Counted from the first letter of the stretch, positions 15,942 through 24,869 are shown. The stretch: DNA of 35,380 nucleotides from Anabaena sphaerica FACHB-251 (GCF_014696825.1 NZ_JACJQU010000033.1:1-35380), one strand, 5' to 3'. Numbers and translations are program-made. The notes: generated from the letters alone by a model not told the origin.

Positions 15942-15986
15942 CTGGGTTTGTCAACTCTCCTACTGGACATTTTTGGTTTGTCAAGT
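15661..15986. repeat. TTGTCYAGT motif array in and before the HTH-like gene
   Basis: Copies of (A/T)TGTC(C/T)AGT are at 15661, 15673, 15682, 15694, 15775, 15784 and 15838 inside the gene. Outside it are an inverted copy at 15962-15970, TTGTCAAGT at 15978-15986, and weaker forms to about 16008. Neighbouring copies are 9 or 12 bp apart. Confidence 0.6.
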
Positions 15987-16057
15987 GACTCGGTGGACAA
16001 GTAGACAAAACTGAAGAATTACTGGGTTATCCCCAGAAATCAAGTTTTGATATCAAA

Positions 16058-16264
16058 TTACAAAACTTTACGTCGTGATAAATTTTGCCCGTATCTTGTC
16101 TTTACCCCAGATTTCGTCCAACCTTGGTCAAAACCTACCCATGCTTCTTTTTGAGGAGAAGGTTTTAAAAGTCTGAGAAATTTTGCACCAAATCGTTTTT
16201 CATAGTTTTTAACAATCGCCCGGTGAAAGTGCATTTCAAGCAGGCTCTCTGGCAACCAATCCAT
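16058..16264 (-). CDS. Small hypothetical protein, probably truncated
   Basis: Sixty-eight residues from the ATG at 16264. The start (MDWLPESLLEMHFHRAIVKNYEKRFGAKFLRLLKPS, in part) looks like the conserved beginning of a longer protein: a short helix, then a strand, then PSPQKEAWVGFDQGW. After GFDQGW it turns into an unremarkable basic tail and stops. I cannot name the family. It is likely the intact N-terminus of a gene whose remainder has been lost. Confidence 0.4.
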   Translation of the reverse strand: MDWLPESLLEMHFHRAIVKNYEKRFGAKFLRLLKPSPQKEAWVGFDQGWTKSGVKTRYGQNLSRRKVL

Positions 16265-16678
16265 TACGAGTATGTATACCTTATTTGAGTGAGTATTGTT
16301 TTATCCCAATCTTAACCCAGTATTTCCCTTGCTCTCATGCGGATTTCGTTTACTACAGGGGCGGAAGGGTTGTGATATCGTGCTGGCGGACAACAGATAG
16401 AGCGGCTTTTTTCTTCAACTTATCATTCGCCCCACGCAAGAATCAGGCTTTTGGGCTTTATCATAATCTTTGCTTATAATAGTAAGTTTGTTTTACTTCT
16501 GTACTTATTTCTATACTCCTGTCTATACGCTTGTGAGCAATCAACGTAGGCATCTTGACTACTAGGCGCGTACCTCATAACACCGAGAAGTGCTGTATGA
16601 TAGCTTATTGGTAAATATTCACCCATTAAAAGGGTAGTATAATATTAGGCAGTAGGCCTATTTACAAGAAAAGCAACT
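16265..16678 (+). promoter_or_regulatory. Upstream region of the giant helicase gene
   Basis: No credible gene. A TATAAT at 16638-16643 lies 38 bp before the ATG at 16679. A -35 match is weak (TTGGTA is too far, TATTCA too close). ACCC-ATTAAAA-GGGT (16621-16635) forms a small inverted repeat overlapping the promoter and could be an operator. Confidence 0.4.
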
Positions 16679-19600
16679 ATGCGACAGTCAGCTTCCATTT
16701 CTCAACAAAATCTTGCTCAAAAAATTGTCAAGTGGAAAGCTGGGCTGGCTGACTTGGGACGACGGAATCCTCTAATCAAGTTTCGGCAAGATAATCCTCG
16801 AACTTTAGAAATTCTGACAGAACAACCAAATGTTCTCTTCACAAAGCTAACAAAAGAGAAAAAATCGCTTCATTTTCTCATAATTGATGACGAAGAACAA
16901 GATATTACCCAGTTGAAAACTATTAAAGCATTAGCATCAGAAAAAAATCCTCTCGAACTAATTACTCGTCAAATAGGAAATGAGCAACTAAAACGGCTAA
17001 ATAAATTACGCCTTGAGGCTCGAAAATCATTTGAAGAACGAGGGGTAAATAGTCTGTTTCTGGCACTTGGAACGTTGACTTGGTACGACAAGGATAAACC
17101 AGAAGATGCGTTGCTATCACCACTAATATTAGTACCTGTAACCTTAATTAAAGAACCTAAACGAGATGTTTATAAAATATCGGTTTTAGAGGAAGATATT
17201 GCACTAAATCCAACGCTGGCACAAAAATTAAAACAGACTTTTGGGATTGAGCTTCCAGAGGTAGAGGCTATACAAGAAAAAACTTATGATGAATTAATTA
17301 CCCAGATTCGCCAACTGTTAGTAGAACAAAAGACATGGCAAATTAAAGAGAATGTATTTCTCTCGATATTCTCTTATGCAAAGGCGGCAATGGTTCGGGA
17401 CATTATCGAAAATGAATCTCTGATTTTTGACCACCCAATTTTGCAAGCGATTAGTGGCGATTTAACTAATTATCAGTCTAACTATACAGAACCCCTACCT
17501 GCATCTGCTTTAGATTCACGAGTTAAGCCTGAGCGAATATTTCAAATTCTTGATGCTGACTCCAGCCAGCAAGTAGTAATTGAAGCAGCAAAAGCTGGTT
17601 CTAGCTTTGTTGTTCAAGGTCCACCAGGAACGGGCAAAAGCCAAACCATTGTAAATATGATTGCGGAACTGATTGGCACTGGTAAATCAGTTTTATTAGT
17701 TGCAGAAAAAGAGACAGCACTGAGTGTGGTTTATAAACGCTTGGCTGAATGTGGTTTAGATCATGTGTGTCTTAATCTTCACCACAGTGGTACAACAGAT
17801 AAGCGAGAGCTTGTAAATAATTTATCAAAAACTATTGAATACGTTAAACAAATTCATAGTGCAGAAAATAATCACCTATTCTTTGAAAGGCTTGTTTCTA
17901 CTCGTCAATCATTAATTTTATATCTTACAAGTTTACACACTAAAGAAAAGCCTTTAGAAAAATCACCGTTTGAGATATTTGGCGAGCTTTTGAAAAAAGA
18001 ACGCGAAGGAATTCCCAGCATCAATGTCATCTTTTCCTACTTCAGTCAATGGAATCCTACTAGATTACAAGAAGCAAAAGATTTATTAAATCAATTAGCG
18101 CAATTTCTGCCTTTATTTAAAGGAGAAAAAACAACTATTTGGGCAAAAACATCTCTAGATTCTTATTCCTTTGAGATGGAATTGCAAATTACAGAGGAAA
18201 TAGAGGAATTTAAGCAAGCAATTTTTTCAGCCCAAAAGATTAATCAAGAATTACAGGGTATTCTACAATTTCAACCTTTGTTGAATTTAGAGTCTCTCGA
18301 TAGGTGTTATCCAGCCCTAGAATACATACAAAAAGCTCCATCCAATCTGCCAGAAAACTGGACTAGAGTAGATATATCAATTGCTCAAGATGCTTTCAGG
18401 ATTCTGCAAGCGGATATTAAAGAGATTGAAAAAAAGAAGCTTTCGCAAGAAGCACAAAATTTGCTGAATCGAATTTCTTCATTTCTCCCCTTTTTAAGAG
18501 GAGAAAAAACAACTATTTGGTCACAAAGCACTTTAAAGTCTTGCACTGAGACACTAGAGTTAGAAATAAATAATAAAATCAAAAAAATTCAACAAGCAAT
18601 TTCTTTAATTCAGACAACCAGTCAACAGCTTCAAATAATTCTCAAGCTTCAGCCTTTATTGAATTTGAGAGATGTAGAAGTTTGCTTTCCTGCTCTTCAA
18701 CATATATCAAAAGCTCCAGATAATTTACCTGATAACTGGACTGAAATAGATATATCCATTGCTCAGAATAATTTTACTATTCTGCAAGCGGATATTAAAG
18801 AGATTGAAAAAAAGAAGCTTTCGCAAGAAGCACAAAATTTGCTAAGTCAAATTTCTTCATTACTACCATTTTTAAGAGAAGAAAAAACAACTATTTGGGC
18901 AAAAAGTACCTTAAAGTCTTGCTCTGAGACACTAGAGTTAGAAATAAATAATAAAATCCAAAAACTTCACCAAGCAATTTCTTTAATTCAGACAACCAGT
19001 CAACAGATTCAAATAATTCTCAAGCTTCAGCCTTTATTGAATTTGGGAGATGTAGAATCTTGTTTTCCTGCTCTTCAACATATATCAAAAGCTCCAGATA
19101 ATTTACCTGATAACTGGACTGAAATAGATATATCAATTGCTCAGAATGCTTTCACTAAGTTAAAAGCGGATGTCAAATTTCTGCAAGAAACTGAGCCATA
19201 TTTAAAACAAAAATATTATCCTGAATTTTTCTCCGCAGAATTACCTGCTTTAGCTAATAGATATCAAAAATACAGCCGCTTTTGGATTCTTCGAGTTTTT
19301 AATCCCAGATACAGGCGTGATTTCAACCTTTTAAAGAAACTAAGCATTAAAAAAGAACAGATTTCCCACAACGAATTAAAACGTGATTTGGCGCAAGCTG
19401 TTCAAATACAAGCTGCACGCAACAATCTATATCAAATCAATTACCCAGCCCGTAAGGTTTTTGGCTGTTTATTTAATCCAGAAGTTTCGAGTGAAGCAGA
19501 GTTAAAAGAAATTGAACAAGCTTTAAATTGGTTGATTGGCTTACAAAAGTATTCGCTTGCTGCTGATTCCGTCCAGGGCGTGATAAATTCTCCCTCTGGA

Positions 19601-22456
19601 CGGCGCGAACTTGCTGAATTAGTTAAGAAACTTGAATCTCTCCTTGAAGATATTAGTCGGGGAATGGATTTCTTATTTTTATACTTTAATGAGAATGATA
19701 TTATTGGGCAATATCGACCTCGCCATCAAATTTTATTTACCGAACTGGCAAATTTTTTAAACATAGCTCAATCTAACTTACCCGACTTCCGCAAATGGTT
19801 AACATATAAAGAAATATATGGGCAATTAGAAAGTTTAGGACTCCAAGATTTCTTAAATGCTTTGCGAGATAATCAACCTAATCCTATTGAATTGATACAA
19901 AATAAGCTACGTCATATTGACTACCAGCCACGTCAGGTTTTTGGCTGTTTATTTAATCCAGAAGTTTCTAGTGAAGCAGAATTAAAAGAAATCGAACAAG
20001 CTTTAAGTTGGTTAGTTGACCTACAAAAGTATTCGCTTGCTGCTGATTCCGTCCAGGGCGTGATAAATTCTCCCTCTGGACGGCGCGAACTTGCTGAATT
20101 AGTTAAGAAACTTGAATCTCTCCTTGAAGATATTAGTCGGGGAATGGATTTCTTATTTTTATACTTTAATGAGAATGATATTATTGGGCAATATCGACCT
20201 CGCCATCAAATTTTATTTACCGAACTGGCAAATTTTTTAAACATAGCTCAATCTAACTTACCCGACTTCCGCAAATGGTTAACATATAAAGAAATATATG
20301 GGCAATTAGAAAGTTTAGGACTCCAAGATTTCTTAAATGCTTTGCGAGATAATCAACCTAATCCTATTGAATTGATACAAAATAAGCTACGTCATATTGA
20401 CTACCAGCCACGTCAGGTTTTTGGCTGTTTATTTAATCCAGAAGTTTCTAGTGAAGCAGAATTAAAAGAAATCGAACAAGCTTTAAGTTGGTTAGTTGAC
20501 CTACAAAAGTATTCGCTTGCTGCTGATTCCGTCCAGGGCGTGATAAATTCTCCCTCTGGACGGCGCGAACTTGCTGAATTAATTAAGAAATATGAGTTAG
20601 CCCATAACAGTATTAGGCAAGGACTAGATTTCCTATTATCACACTTTAGCGAAAGCGATCTCACAGATTCTTACCTACCTCATGATCAAATTGCTTTTGT
20701 TGAAGTAGAAACATTTTTAAACTTAGCTCAATCTGAATTGCCTTATTTTCAAGAATGGTTAACCTATAAAGAAACTTACCAAAAACTCGAAAATCTTGCC
20801 AATAGTAAATTCTTAGATGCTTTACGTGACAATCAAATTCAACCAGAGCAATGGTTTCCAGTTTTAGAAAAGCGCATTTATCAAATATGTCTTGAGGCCA
20901 TTCTTGCTAGAAAACCTGAGTTAAAGAATTTTAACTTTGAAGTACATGAACGGCTAATCAACGAGTTTGCTAAACTCGATTATAATCAACTAGATGCTGC
21001 TAGAGAACGTCTAAAACAGTTTCATGTGCAACGCTGGGAAGATTGGGAAAAAACGTCGTTAGCCCAAGCTGAGTTACCAAGGCTGAAAAAAGAAGTAAGT
21101 AGGAGAAGACAACATTTGCCCATTCGTAAACTCCTCAACGATAAACAAAAAGGGATACCAAATTTAGTTAAAGCCTTAAAGCCGTGCTGGATGATGAGTC
21201 CGCTTTCGGTCAGCCAATATATAAATCCAAATGTAGTTCATTTTGATGTTCTCATTTTTGATGAAGCATCCCAGCTTCGTACAGAAGATGTTGTTCCTGC
21301 GATTATCCGTTCTAATCAAGTTGTTGTAATTGGTGATAATAAACAGCTTCCTCCCACATCATTCTTTTCTACTGGAGACAACGAGGAAGATATTAATGAT
21401 GACGATGATGCAAGCTATGAAAGCGTTTTGGATGAATGTTCAAATTTTATGTTTGCGCGAACGCTGAAATGGCATTATCGCAGTCAAGATGAACGTTTGA
21501 TAGCGTTTTCTAATAAGCATTTTTATGATTCTCAGTTAGTTACCTTTCCAAACCCAATTCAAAATCCAGATTTGGGAGTGTGGTTTAAGCACGTTCCTGA
21601 TGGAGTTTATGATCGTGGTGGACGCAGAGATAATCGGCGCGAAGCAGAAGTGGTTGCTCATTTAGCCTTAGAGCATTTTCAAAAGTTTCCCGAACAATCC
21701 CTTGGTATTATTGCCTTTAGCGAAGCACAAGCCGACGCAATTCAGGAGCAAATTGAGATTTTAGGGAAAGAAAATCCCGATTTTGAGACATTTTGCAGTG
21801 ATAACTCACCTCAGTTTTTTCTCAAAGCCTTGGAAAATGTTCAGGGTGATGAACGAGATGCAATTATACTCAGCATTGGTTATGCTCGTGATGATCAAGG
21901 TAAACTTTCTCTTAACTTTGGACCACTGAATCCTCAGGGTGGAGAACGACGGCTCAATGTAGCTGTAACACGGGCAAAAAGCAAAATTACACTCGTTTCT
22001 TCCATACAGGCTGGAGACATTGACTTAACCCGCACCAAAAGCAAAGGTGTAGAAGCACTGCGTAATTACTTAGAATACGCAGCGAGTGGTGGAGAACGAC
22101 TGCAAGGCAACTCTTACACGGATACGCTTCATTTTGACTCGCCATTTGAAGAAGATGTCTACCATGCTTTAGTACAGCAGGGATACACTATCCGCACTCA
22201 AGTTGGATGCTCAGGATATCGAATTGACCTTGCTGTAGTCAATAATAAGCGTTCAGGAGAGTTTTTACTGGGGATTGAGTGTGATGGTGCATCTTACCAT
22301 AGTTCACCGACTGCCAGAGATCGCGATCGCCTCAGACAACAGGTTCTTGAAAAGCTAGGCTGGAAAATTCATCGGATTTGGTCAACAGACTGGTTTCGTA
22401 ATAAACCTGTTCAAGTTCGTTTGTTGATGGAAAGAATCAAACAACTTGACCAATAA
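16679..22456 (+). CDS. Giant DUF4011-type SF1 helicase with C-terminal MTES_1575/Vsr-like nuclease
   Basis: A 1925-residue protein. The N-terminus (VKWKAGLADLGRRNPLIKFR) is a DUF4011 module. The SF1 helicase core has Walker A GPPGTGKS (314-321), Walker B FDEASQ (about 1527-1532), motif III GDNKQLPPTS, motif V VQGDERDAIILS and motif VI VTRAKSK (about 1762). The last 110 residues hold PFEEDV, YRIDLAV, GIECDG and YH, the pattern of Vsr/MTES_1575 restriction-type nucleases. Between Walker A and B lies an unusually long region of about 1200 residues. It contains three units of 126 residues (about 464-830) and three units of 160 residues (about 920-1400), apparently helical. DUF4011-helicase-Vsr proteins have been reported as single-gene anti-phage systems, and this is the likely role here: sensing and cutting foreign DNA. 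The 160-residue units are nearly identical in DNA, so they expanded recently. Confidence 0.85.
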   Translation: MRQSASISQQNLAQKIVKWKAGLADLGRRNPLIKFRQDNPRTLEILTEQPNVLFTKLTKEKKSLHFLIIDDEEQDITQLKTIKALASEKNPLELITRQIGNEQLKRLNKLRLEARKSFEERGVNSLFLALGTLTWYDKDKPEDALLSPLILVPVTLIKEPKRDVYKISVLEEDIALNPTLAQKLKQTFGIELPEVEAIQEKTYDELITQIRQLLVEQKTWQIKENVFLSIFSYAKAAMVRDIIENESLIFDHPILQAISGDLTNYQSNYTEPLPASALDSRVKPERIFQILDADSSQQVVIEAAKAGSSFVVQGPPGTGKSQTIVNMIAELIGTGKSVLLVAEKETALSVVYKRLAECGLDHVCLNLHHSGTTDKRELVNNLSKTIEYVKQIHSAENNHLFFERLVSTRQSLILYLTSLHTKEKPLEKSPFEIFGELLKKEREGIPSINVIFSYFSQWNPTRLQEAKDLLNQLAQFLPLFKGEKTTIWAKTSLDSYSFEMELQITEEIEEFKQAIFSAQKINQELQGILQFQPLLNLESLDRCYPALEYIQKAPSNLPENWTRVDISIAQDAFRILQADIKEIEKKKLSQEAQNLLNRISSFLPFLRGEKTTIWSQSTLKSCTETLELEINNKIKKIQQAISLIQTTSQQLQIILKLQPLLNLRDVEVCFPALQHISKAPDNLPDNWTEIDISIAQNNFTILQADIKEIEKKKLSQEAQNLLSQISSLLPFLREEKTTIWAKSTLKSCSETLELEINNKIQKLHQAISLIQTTSQQIQIILKLQPLLNLGDVESCFPALQHISKAPDNLPDNWTEIDISIAQNAFTKLKADVKFLQETEPYLKQKYYPEFFSAELPALANRYQKYSRFWILRVFNPRYRRDFNLLKKLSIKKEQISHNELKRDLAQAVQIQAARNNLYQINYPARKVFGCLFNPEVSSEAELKEIEQALNWLIGLQKYSLAADSVQGVINSPSGRRELAELVKKLESLLEDISRGMDFLFLYFNENDIIGQYRPRHQILFTELANFLNIAQSNLPDFRKWLTYKEIYGQLESLGLQDFLNALRDNQPNPIELIQNKLRHIDYQPRQVFGCLFNPEVSSEAELKEIEQALSWLVDLQKYSLAADSVQGVINSPSGRRELAELVKKLESLLEDISRGMDFLFLYFNENDIIGQYRPRHQILFTELANFLNIAQSNLPDFRKWLTYKEIYGQLESLGLQDFLNALRDNQPNPIELIQNKLRHIDYQPRQVFGCLFNPEVSSEAELKEIEQALSWLVDLQKYSLAADSVQGVINSPSGRRELAELIKKYELAHNSIRQGLDFLLSHFSESDLTDSYLPHDQIAFVEVETFLNLAQSELPYFQEWLTYKETYQKLENLANSKFLDALRDNQIQPEQWFPVLEKRIYQICLEAILARKPELKNFNFEVHERLINEFAKLDYNQLDAARERLKQFHVQRWEDWEKTSLAQAELPRLKKEVSRRRQHLPIRKLLNDKQKGIPNLVKALKPCWMMSPLSVSQYINPNVVHFDVLIFDEASQLRTEDVVPAIIRSNQVVVIGDNKQLPPTSFFSTGDNEEDINDDDDASYESVLDECSNFMFARTLKWHYRSQDERLIAFSNKHFYDSQLVTFPNPIQNPDLGVWFKHVPDGVYDRGGRRDNRREAEVVAHLALEHFQKFPEQSLGIIAFSEAQADAIQEQIEILGKENPDFETFCSDNSPQFFLKALENVQGDERDAIILSIGYARDDQGKLSLNFGPLNPQGGERRLNVAVTRAKSKITLVSSIQAGDIDLTRTKSKGVEALRNYLEYAASGGERLQGNSYTDTLHFDSPFEEDVYHALVQQGYTIRTQVGCSGYRIDLAVVNNKRSGEFLLGIECDGASYHSSPTARDRDRLRQQVLEKLGWKIHRIWSTDWFRNKPVQVRLLMERIKQLDQ
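18066..19165 (+). repeat. Three 378-bp internal repeats in the helicase gene
   Basis: Units begin near 18066, 18444 and 18822 (for example AAGAAGCACAAAATTTGCT at 18447 and again 378 bp later). Units 2 and 3 are very similar; unit 1 is more diverged. Each encodes 126 residues with FLPFLRGEKTTIW and KAPDNLPDNWTEIDISIAQ. Confidence 0.85.
19542..20581 (+). repeat. Perfect 480-bp tandem repeat in the helicase gene
   Basis: Bases 19542-20101 are identical to 20022-20581 at an offset of exactly 480 bp, giving about 2.2 perfect tandem copies (160 codons each). More diverged homology extends to both sides, from 19441 and to about 20870. Identity at silent sites shows a very recent duplication or ongoing copy-number change. 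Confidence 0.95.
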
Positions 22457-22754
22457 GTATTTTTAACGATGTCGAATAGGGTAGCCTGCGAGATACCCCA
22501 ATTGGTAAACAAAAGTGCCATAACGTTTACTCTCCTATTGTGAAGGAGCATTTTTCAGGAACGGTTAGATTCTCGCCAAATAACGACAAGTAAAACCTCG
22601 CCAATGGCATAGAGTAAGTATTAGCCTTGAAAACAGTGGCGAGATTTGGCGTAATTGCCTTTGGGGAACTATCTAGTTTTCCTGAATGGATTATTTAGTA
22701 AGGCTTTCAACGTAAAATACAGTATATATACGCAGGAATGTAGCACCAATTTAT
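22457..22754. other. Gap holding IR-R and further TTTGGCGAGA motifs
   Basis: No gene. It holds the right inverted repeat (22518-22606) and, just outside it, GTGGCGAGATTTGGCG at 22637-22651, another motif pair. A short minus-strand ORF starting at the ATG at 22519-22521 gives only 34 residues and is not credible. Confidence 0.5.
22518..22606 (-). repeat. Right copy of the ~89-bp inverted repeat (IR-R)
   Basis: On the minus strand it reads TTGGCGAGGTTTTAC, then TTATTTGGCGAGAATCTAA, TTCCTGAAAAATGCTCC, GGAGAGTAAACGTTATGGCAC. It aligns end to end with 1414-1503 in inverse orientation. Homology is lost inward just after ATGGCAC, as in the left copy. Confidence 0.7.
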
Positions 22755-22921
22755 AGTTCCCACTCCGTCCCCATTGCGTCCCCATTTTTGACCCACTCAC
22801 CAATAATTTTTTGAATCAAAATAGCGTGTAGAGTGTTGTTAACCAGCAGTAAATATATCTTTCGTCCATTCCTGCCCACAGCGTCCCCACTCCGTCCCCA
22901 TTGCGTCCCCATTTTTGACCC
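22755..22921. repeat. Array A: bipartite ~11-bp repeats, core GTCCCCA
   Basis: Sub-array A1 (22755-22799) and sub-array A2 (22862-22921) consist of 11-bp units such as CGTCCCCATTG and CGTCCCCATTT, ending TTTTTGACCCA. They flank a 62-bp AT-rich spacer (CCAATAATTTTTTGAATC... GTTGTTAACCAGC). Unit spacing is about one helical turn. Confidence 0.85.
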
Positions 22922-23006
22922 AAACTAAAATTTAAGCAATTATACTTATTAAGTGACTTACGATAAAACTACATTTGAATTACAAACCAGTGAGTGTTGA
23001 AATGGG
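22922..23006. repeat. Conserved tail of array A
   Basis: About 85 bp containing AAGCAATTATACTTATTAA (22934-22952) and ACCAGTGAGTGTTGA. It is repeated almost exactly after array B at 23494-23578; the AGCAATT-TACT core recurs after arrays C (24209-24227) and D (24443-24455). It may be a promoter (TATACT as -10) or another protein site. Confidence 0.75.
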
Positions 23007-23106
23007 ATGTAGTGGAGTTGGATACAGGACAGGGATACAGATAGGGGTTTAGCGATTTGACCCCAAACTACCCCACGAAAATATATTTTAATTTTTCAAA
23101 ACCTTT

Positions 23107-23275
23107 GCTTGGGGAAAGAATCGCCAGAGGTGCAGTTTAGATAAACGCCACTATAACGCATGCACAAAACATGGCTTGCGTCTCACCGTGAATCAATTTT
23201 AGCACCTAATCTTGTATGATTAATTACGCAGTTAGGAATAACAGCCAAATCCTTATCTAGTCAAGGTTTGATGGT
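23107..23275. repeat. ~165-bp duplication, copy 1
   Basis: Matches 23819-23985 closely (AAACGCCAC-ATAACG, CACAAAACATGGCTTGCG, TCTTGTATGATTAAT). With arrays A and B and their tails, this shows that a module of about 600 bp was duplicated. Confidence 0.8.
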
Positions 23276-23321
23276 TGTGTAACAGTAATACACGCAAGAT
23301 AAGAGCTAAATTGATCATCCT

Positions 23322-23493
23322 CATTACGTGACCACCGCGTGACCAAAACGTGACCATCACATGACCACTTTTTACTCACTCGCCAATAATTTTTGGAATC
23401 AAAATAGCCTATAGAGTGTTGTTAACCAGCACTAACCATATCAATTGTCCATCTCATGCCCAAAACATGACCATCGAGTGACCACTTTTGACC
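23322..23493. repeat. Array B: bipartite ~11-bp repeats, core GTGACCA
   Basis: B1 (23322-23369) has four 11-bp units such as GCGTGACCAAA, ACGTGACCATC and ACATGACCACT. B2 (23444-23493) has CATGACCATC and GAGTGACCACT. The spacer is a close copy of the array A spacer, and the tail 23494-23578 is nearly identical to that of array A. Only the repeat core differs. Confidence 0.85.
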
Positions 23494-23716
23494 AAAACTA
23501 AAATTTAAGCAACTATACTTATTAAGTGACTTACGATAAAACTACATTTGAAGTACAAACCAGTGAGTGTTGAGATGGAACGCTCTAACTTGATAATCAC
23601 TCCCACTCAAAAATATTTTCTTGAATTTTTATTTTCCAGGTAGGGTGAGCTTTGAAAATGCAATTGACTTCACCTGTATCGTAGTCGTTTGGCTTCACCT
23701 GTGTCGTAGGCAATAA

Positions 23717-23765
23717 ATGCGATTGCCTCCGGCACTGGCGAGAGCCAATCGCTTCACTCGCCTTC
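23717..23765. repeat. REP-like palindromic element
   Basis: GCGATTGCCTCCGGCACTGG followed by GAGAGCCAATCGC is the same element type as at 13215, 25843, 29785 and 30115. It sits between array B and the second copy of the 165-bp duplication. Confidence 0.6.
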
Positions 23766-23818
23766 GGCATCGCTCACATAACCTCATCCAAAAAATAGAT
23801 ATCACTCTACTCAAAACC

Positions 23819-23985
23819 TGCTTAGGGAGGCAATCGCCAGGTGTGGAGTTTAATAAACGCCACCATAACGTATACACAAAACATGGCTTGCGTCTCACTG
23901 TGAATCAATTTTAGTACGTAATCTTGTATGATTAATCACAGCATTACTTAACAGTCTTCAAATCATTGTCTAGTAAGGGTTTCAA
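23819..23985. repeat. ~165-bp duplication, copy 2
   Basis: Second copy of 23107-23275, with scattered substitutions. Confidence 0.8.
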
Positions 23986-24023
23986 GGTACTTTTCAGGTG
24001 GTAAAAAAGGTAAAATAATCTGT

Positions 24024-24191
24024 TGCCCACTTTTGCCTACACTTGCCTACACTTGCCTAGTTTTGCCTACACTTGCCTACACTTGAGCAATGTCGGACAC
24101 ACATTTTCAACAAAAAACCTCAGTATAGTTATTATGTACTACCGAAAATGTCTGTAAATTGCCTACACTTGCCTAGTTTTGCCTACAATTT
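24024..24191. repeat. Array C: bipartite 10-11-bp repeats, core TGCCTACA
   Basis: C1 (24024-24085) has six units of TTGCCTACAC or TTGCCTAGTT. C2 (24159-24191) has three more. They are separated by about 73 bp containing GTACTACC. AAGCAATTGTACTTATTAA follows at 24209-24227. Confidence 0.85.
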
Positions 24192-24299
24192 GACATGATT
24201 TTTAAAATAAGCAATTGTACTTATTAAATCGTGAGGATTTCATGGTTATTTACTTAATACGTAAATTAATATACAAATATAGAGCCATTACTTAAAATT

Positions 24300-24435
24300 G
24301 ACTAGGTTTGGCTAGGTTTGGCCACACCTTTTTTACCAAAAAAGTATTTTTAGTTGATTCGTACTACTAACAAAGCCGAAATTTGGCTAGGTTTGGCTAG
24401 GATTGGTTGGGATTGGCTAGGATTGGCTAGGATTT
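24300..24435. repeat. Array D: bipartite 10-bp repeats, core GGCTAGG
   Basis: D1 (24300-24325) has ACTAGGTTTGGCTAGGTTTGG. D2 (24382-24435) has six units of (A/T)TTGGCTAGG at 10-11-bp spacing. The spacer of about 56 bp contains CGTACTAC, and GAGCAATTATACT follows at 24443-24455. Confidence 0.85.
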
Positions 24436-24475
24436 CAAAAATGAGCAATTATACTCAACATTGTTTCAGTTGTTC

Positions 24476-24517
24476 AGTTCACATTATTAGTTCACATTAT
24501 TTTATTTGAGTGAACCA
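24476..24517. repeat. Array E: GTTCAC repeats
   Basis: AGTTCACATTATT is repeated twice in tandem (24476-24488, 24489-24501), followed by an inverted GAGTGAACC at 24509-24517. This is a smaller site than the other arrays. Confidence 0.6.
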
Positions 24518-24583
24518 AATTTTTGATTGTTAGAGCTAACATTTTAGCTCAGTTTTTGAGCCACATACAGATACATCAACGCC

Positions 24584-24755
24584 GCACAAGACACAATAAT
24601 ATCCCCAAATATTCCACAACTTTACACAATAATCCTCAAAAAACCACAAAACAACATAACGTACTTTTGACCATTGGCATTAAAATGAATTATTGAGAAT
24701 AGAAAGCCACACAACTCCACAATGTAGCCACAGTACAGCCACAAATAAACACAAT
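24584..24755. repeat. Array F: bipartite ~10-bp repeats, core CCACAA
   Basis: CACAA cores start at about 24585, 24592, 24615, 24625 and 24645 (F1) and at 24710, 24718, 24728, 24739 and 24749 (F2). They are mostly 10-11 bp apart, with an AT-rich spacer of about 55 bp containing ACGTACTTTTG. Confidence 0.65.
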
Positions 24756-24869
24756 TTCTGTGCCAAGGGGTGTGTGAAGCTAATGCGATTTACTGTCCTG
24801 GAAAATAAAAGCGTAGTAAGTACACTTTTATTTTTACCCACTAAGTCGAGTTACCCTAAAGGCGGTAAT

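Noticed and set aside
16285-16479. A 64-residue plus-strand ORF before the helicase
   Set aside because: Aromatic/Cys-rich chance composition, no ribosome-binding site, and no relation to neighbours.
22424-22521. Short minus-strand ORF starting in IR-R
   Set aside because: Only 34 residues, antisense to the end of the helicase gene, with no resemblance to a protein.
23695-23914. Overlapping short ORFs on both strands
   Set aside because: Both are generated by the REP-like palindrome and the duplicated 165-bp repeat.
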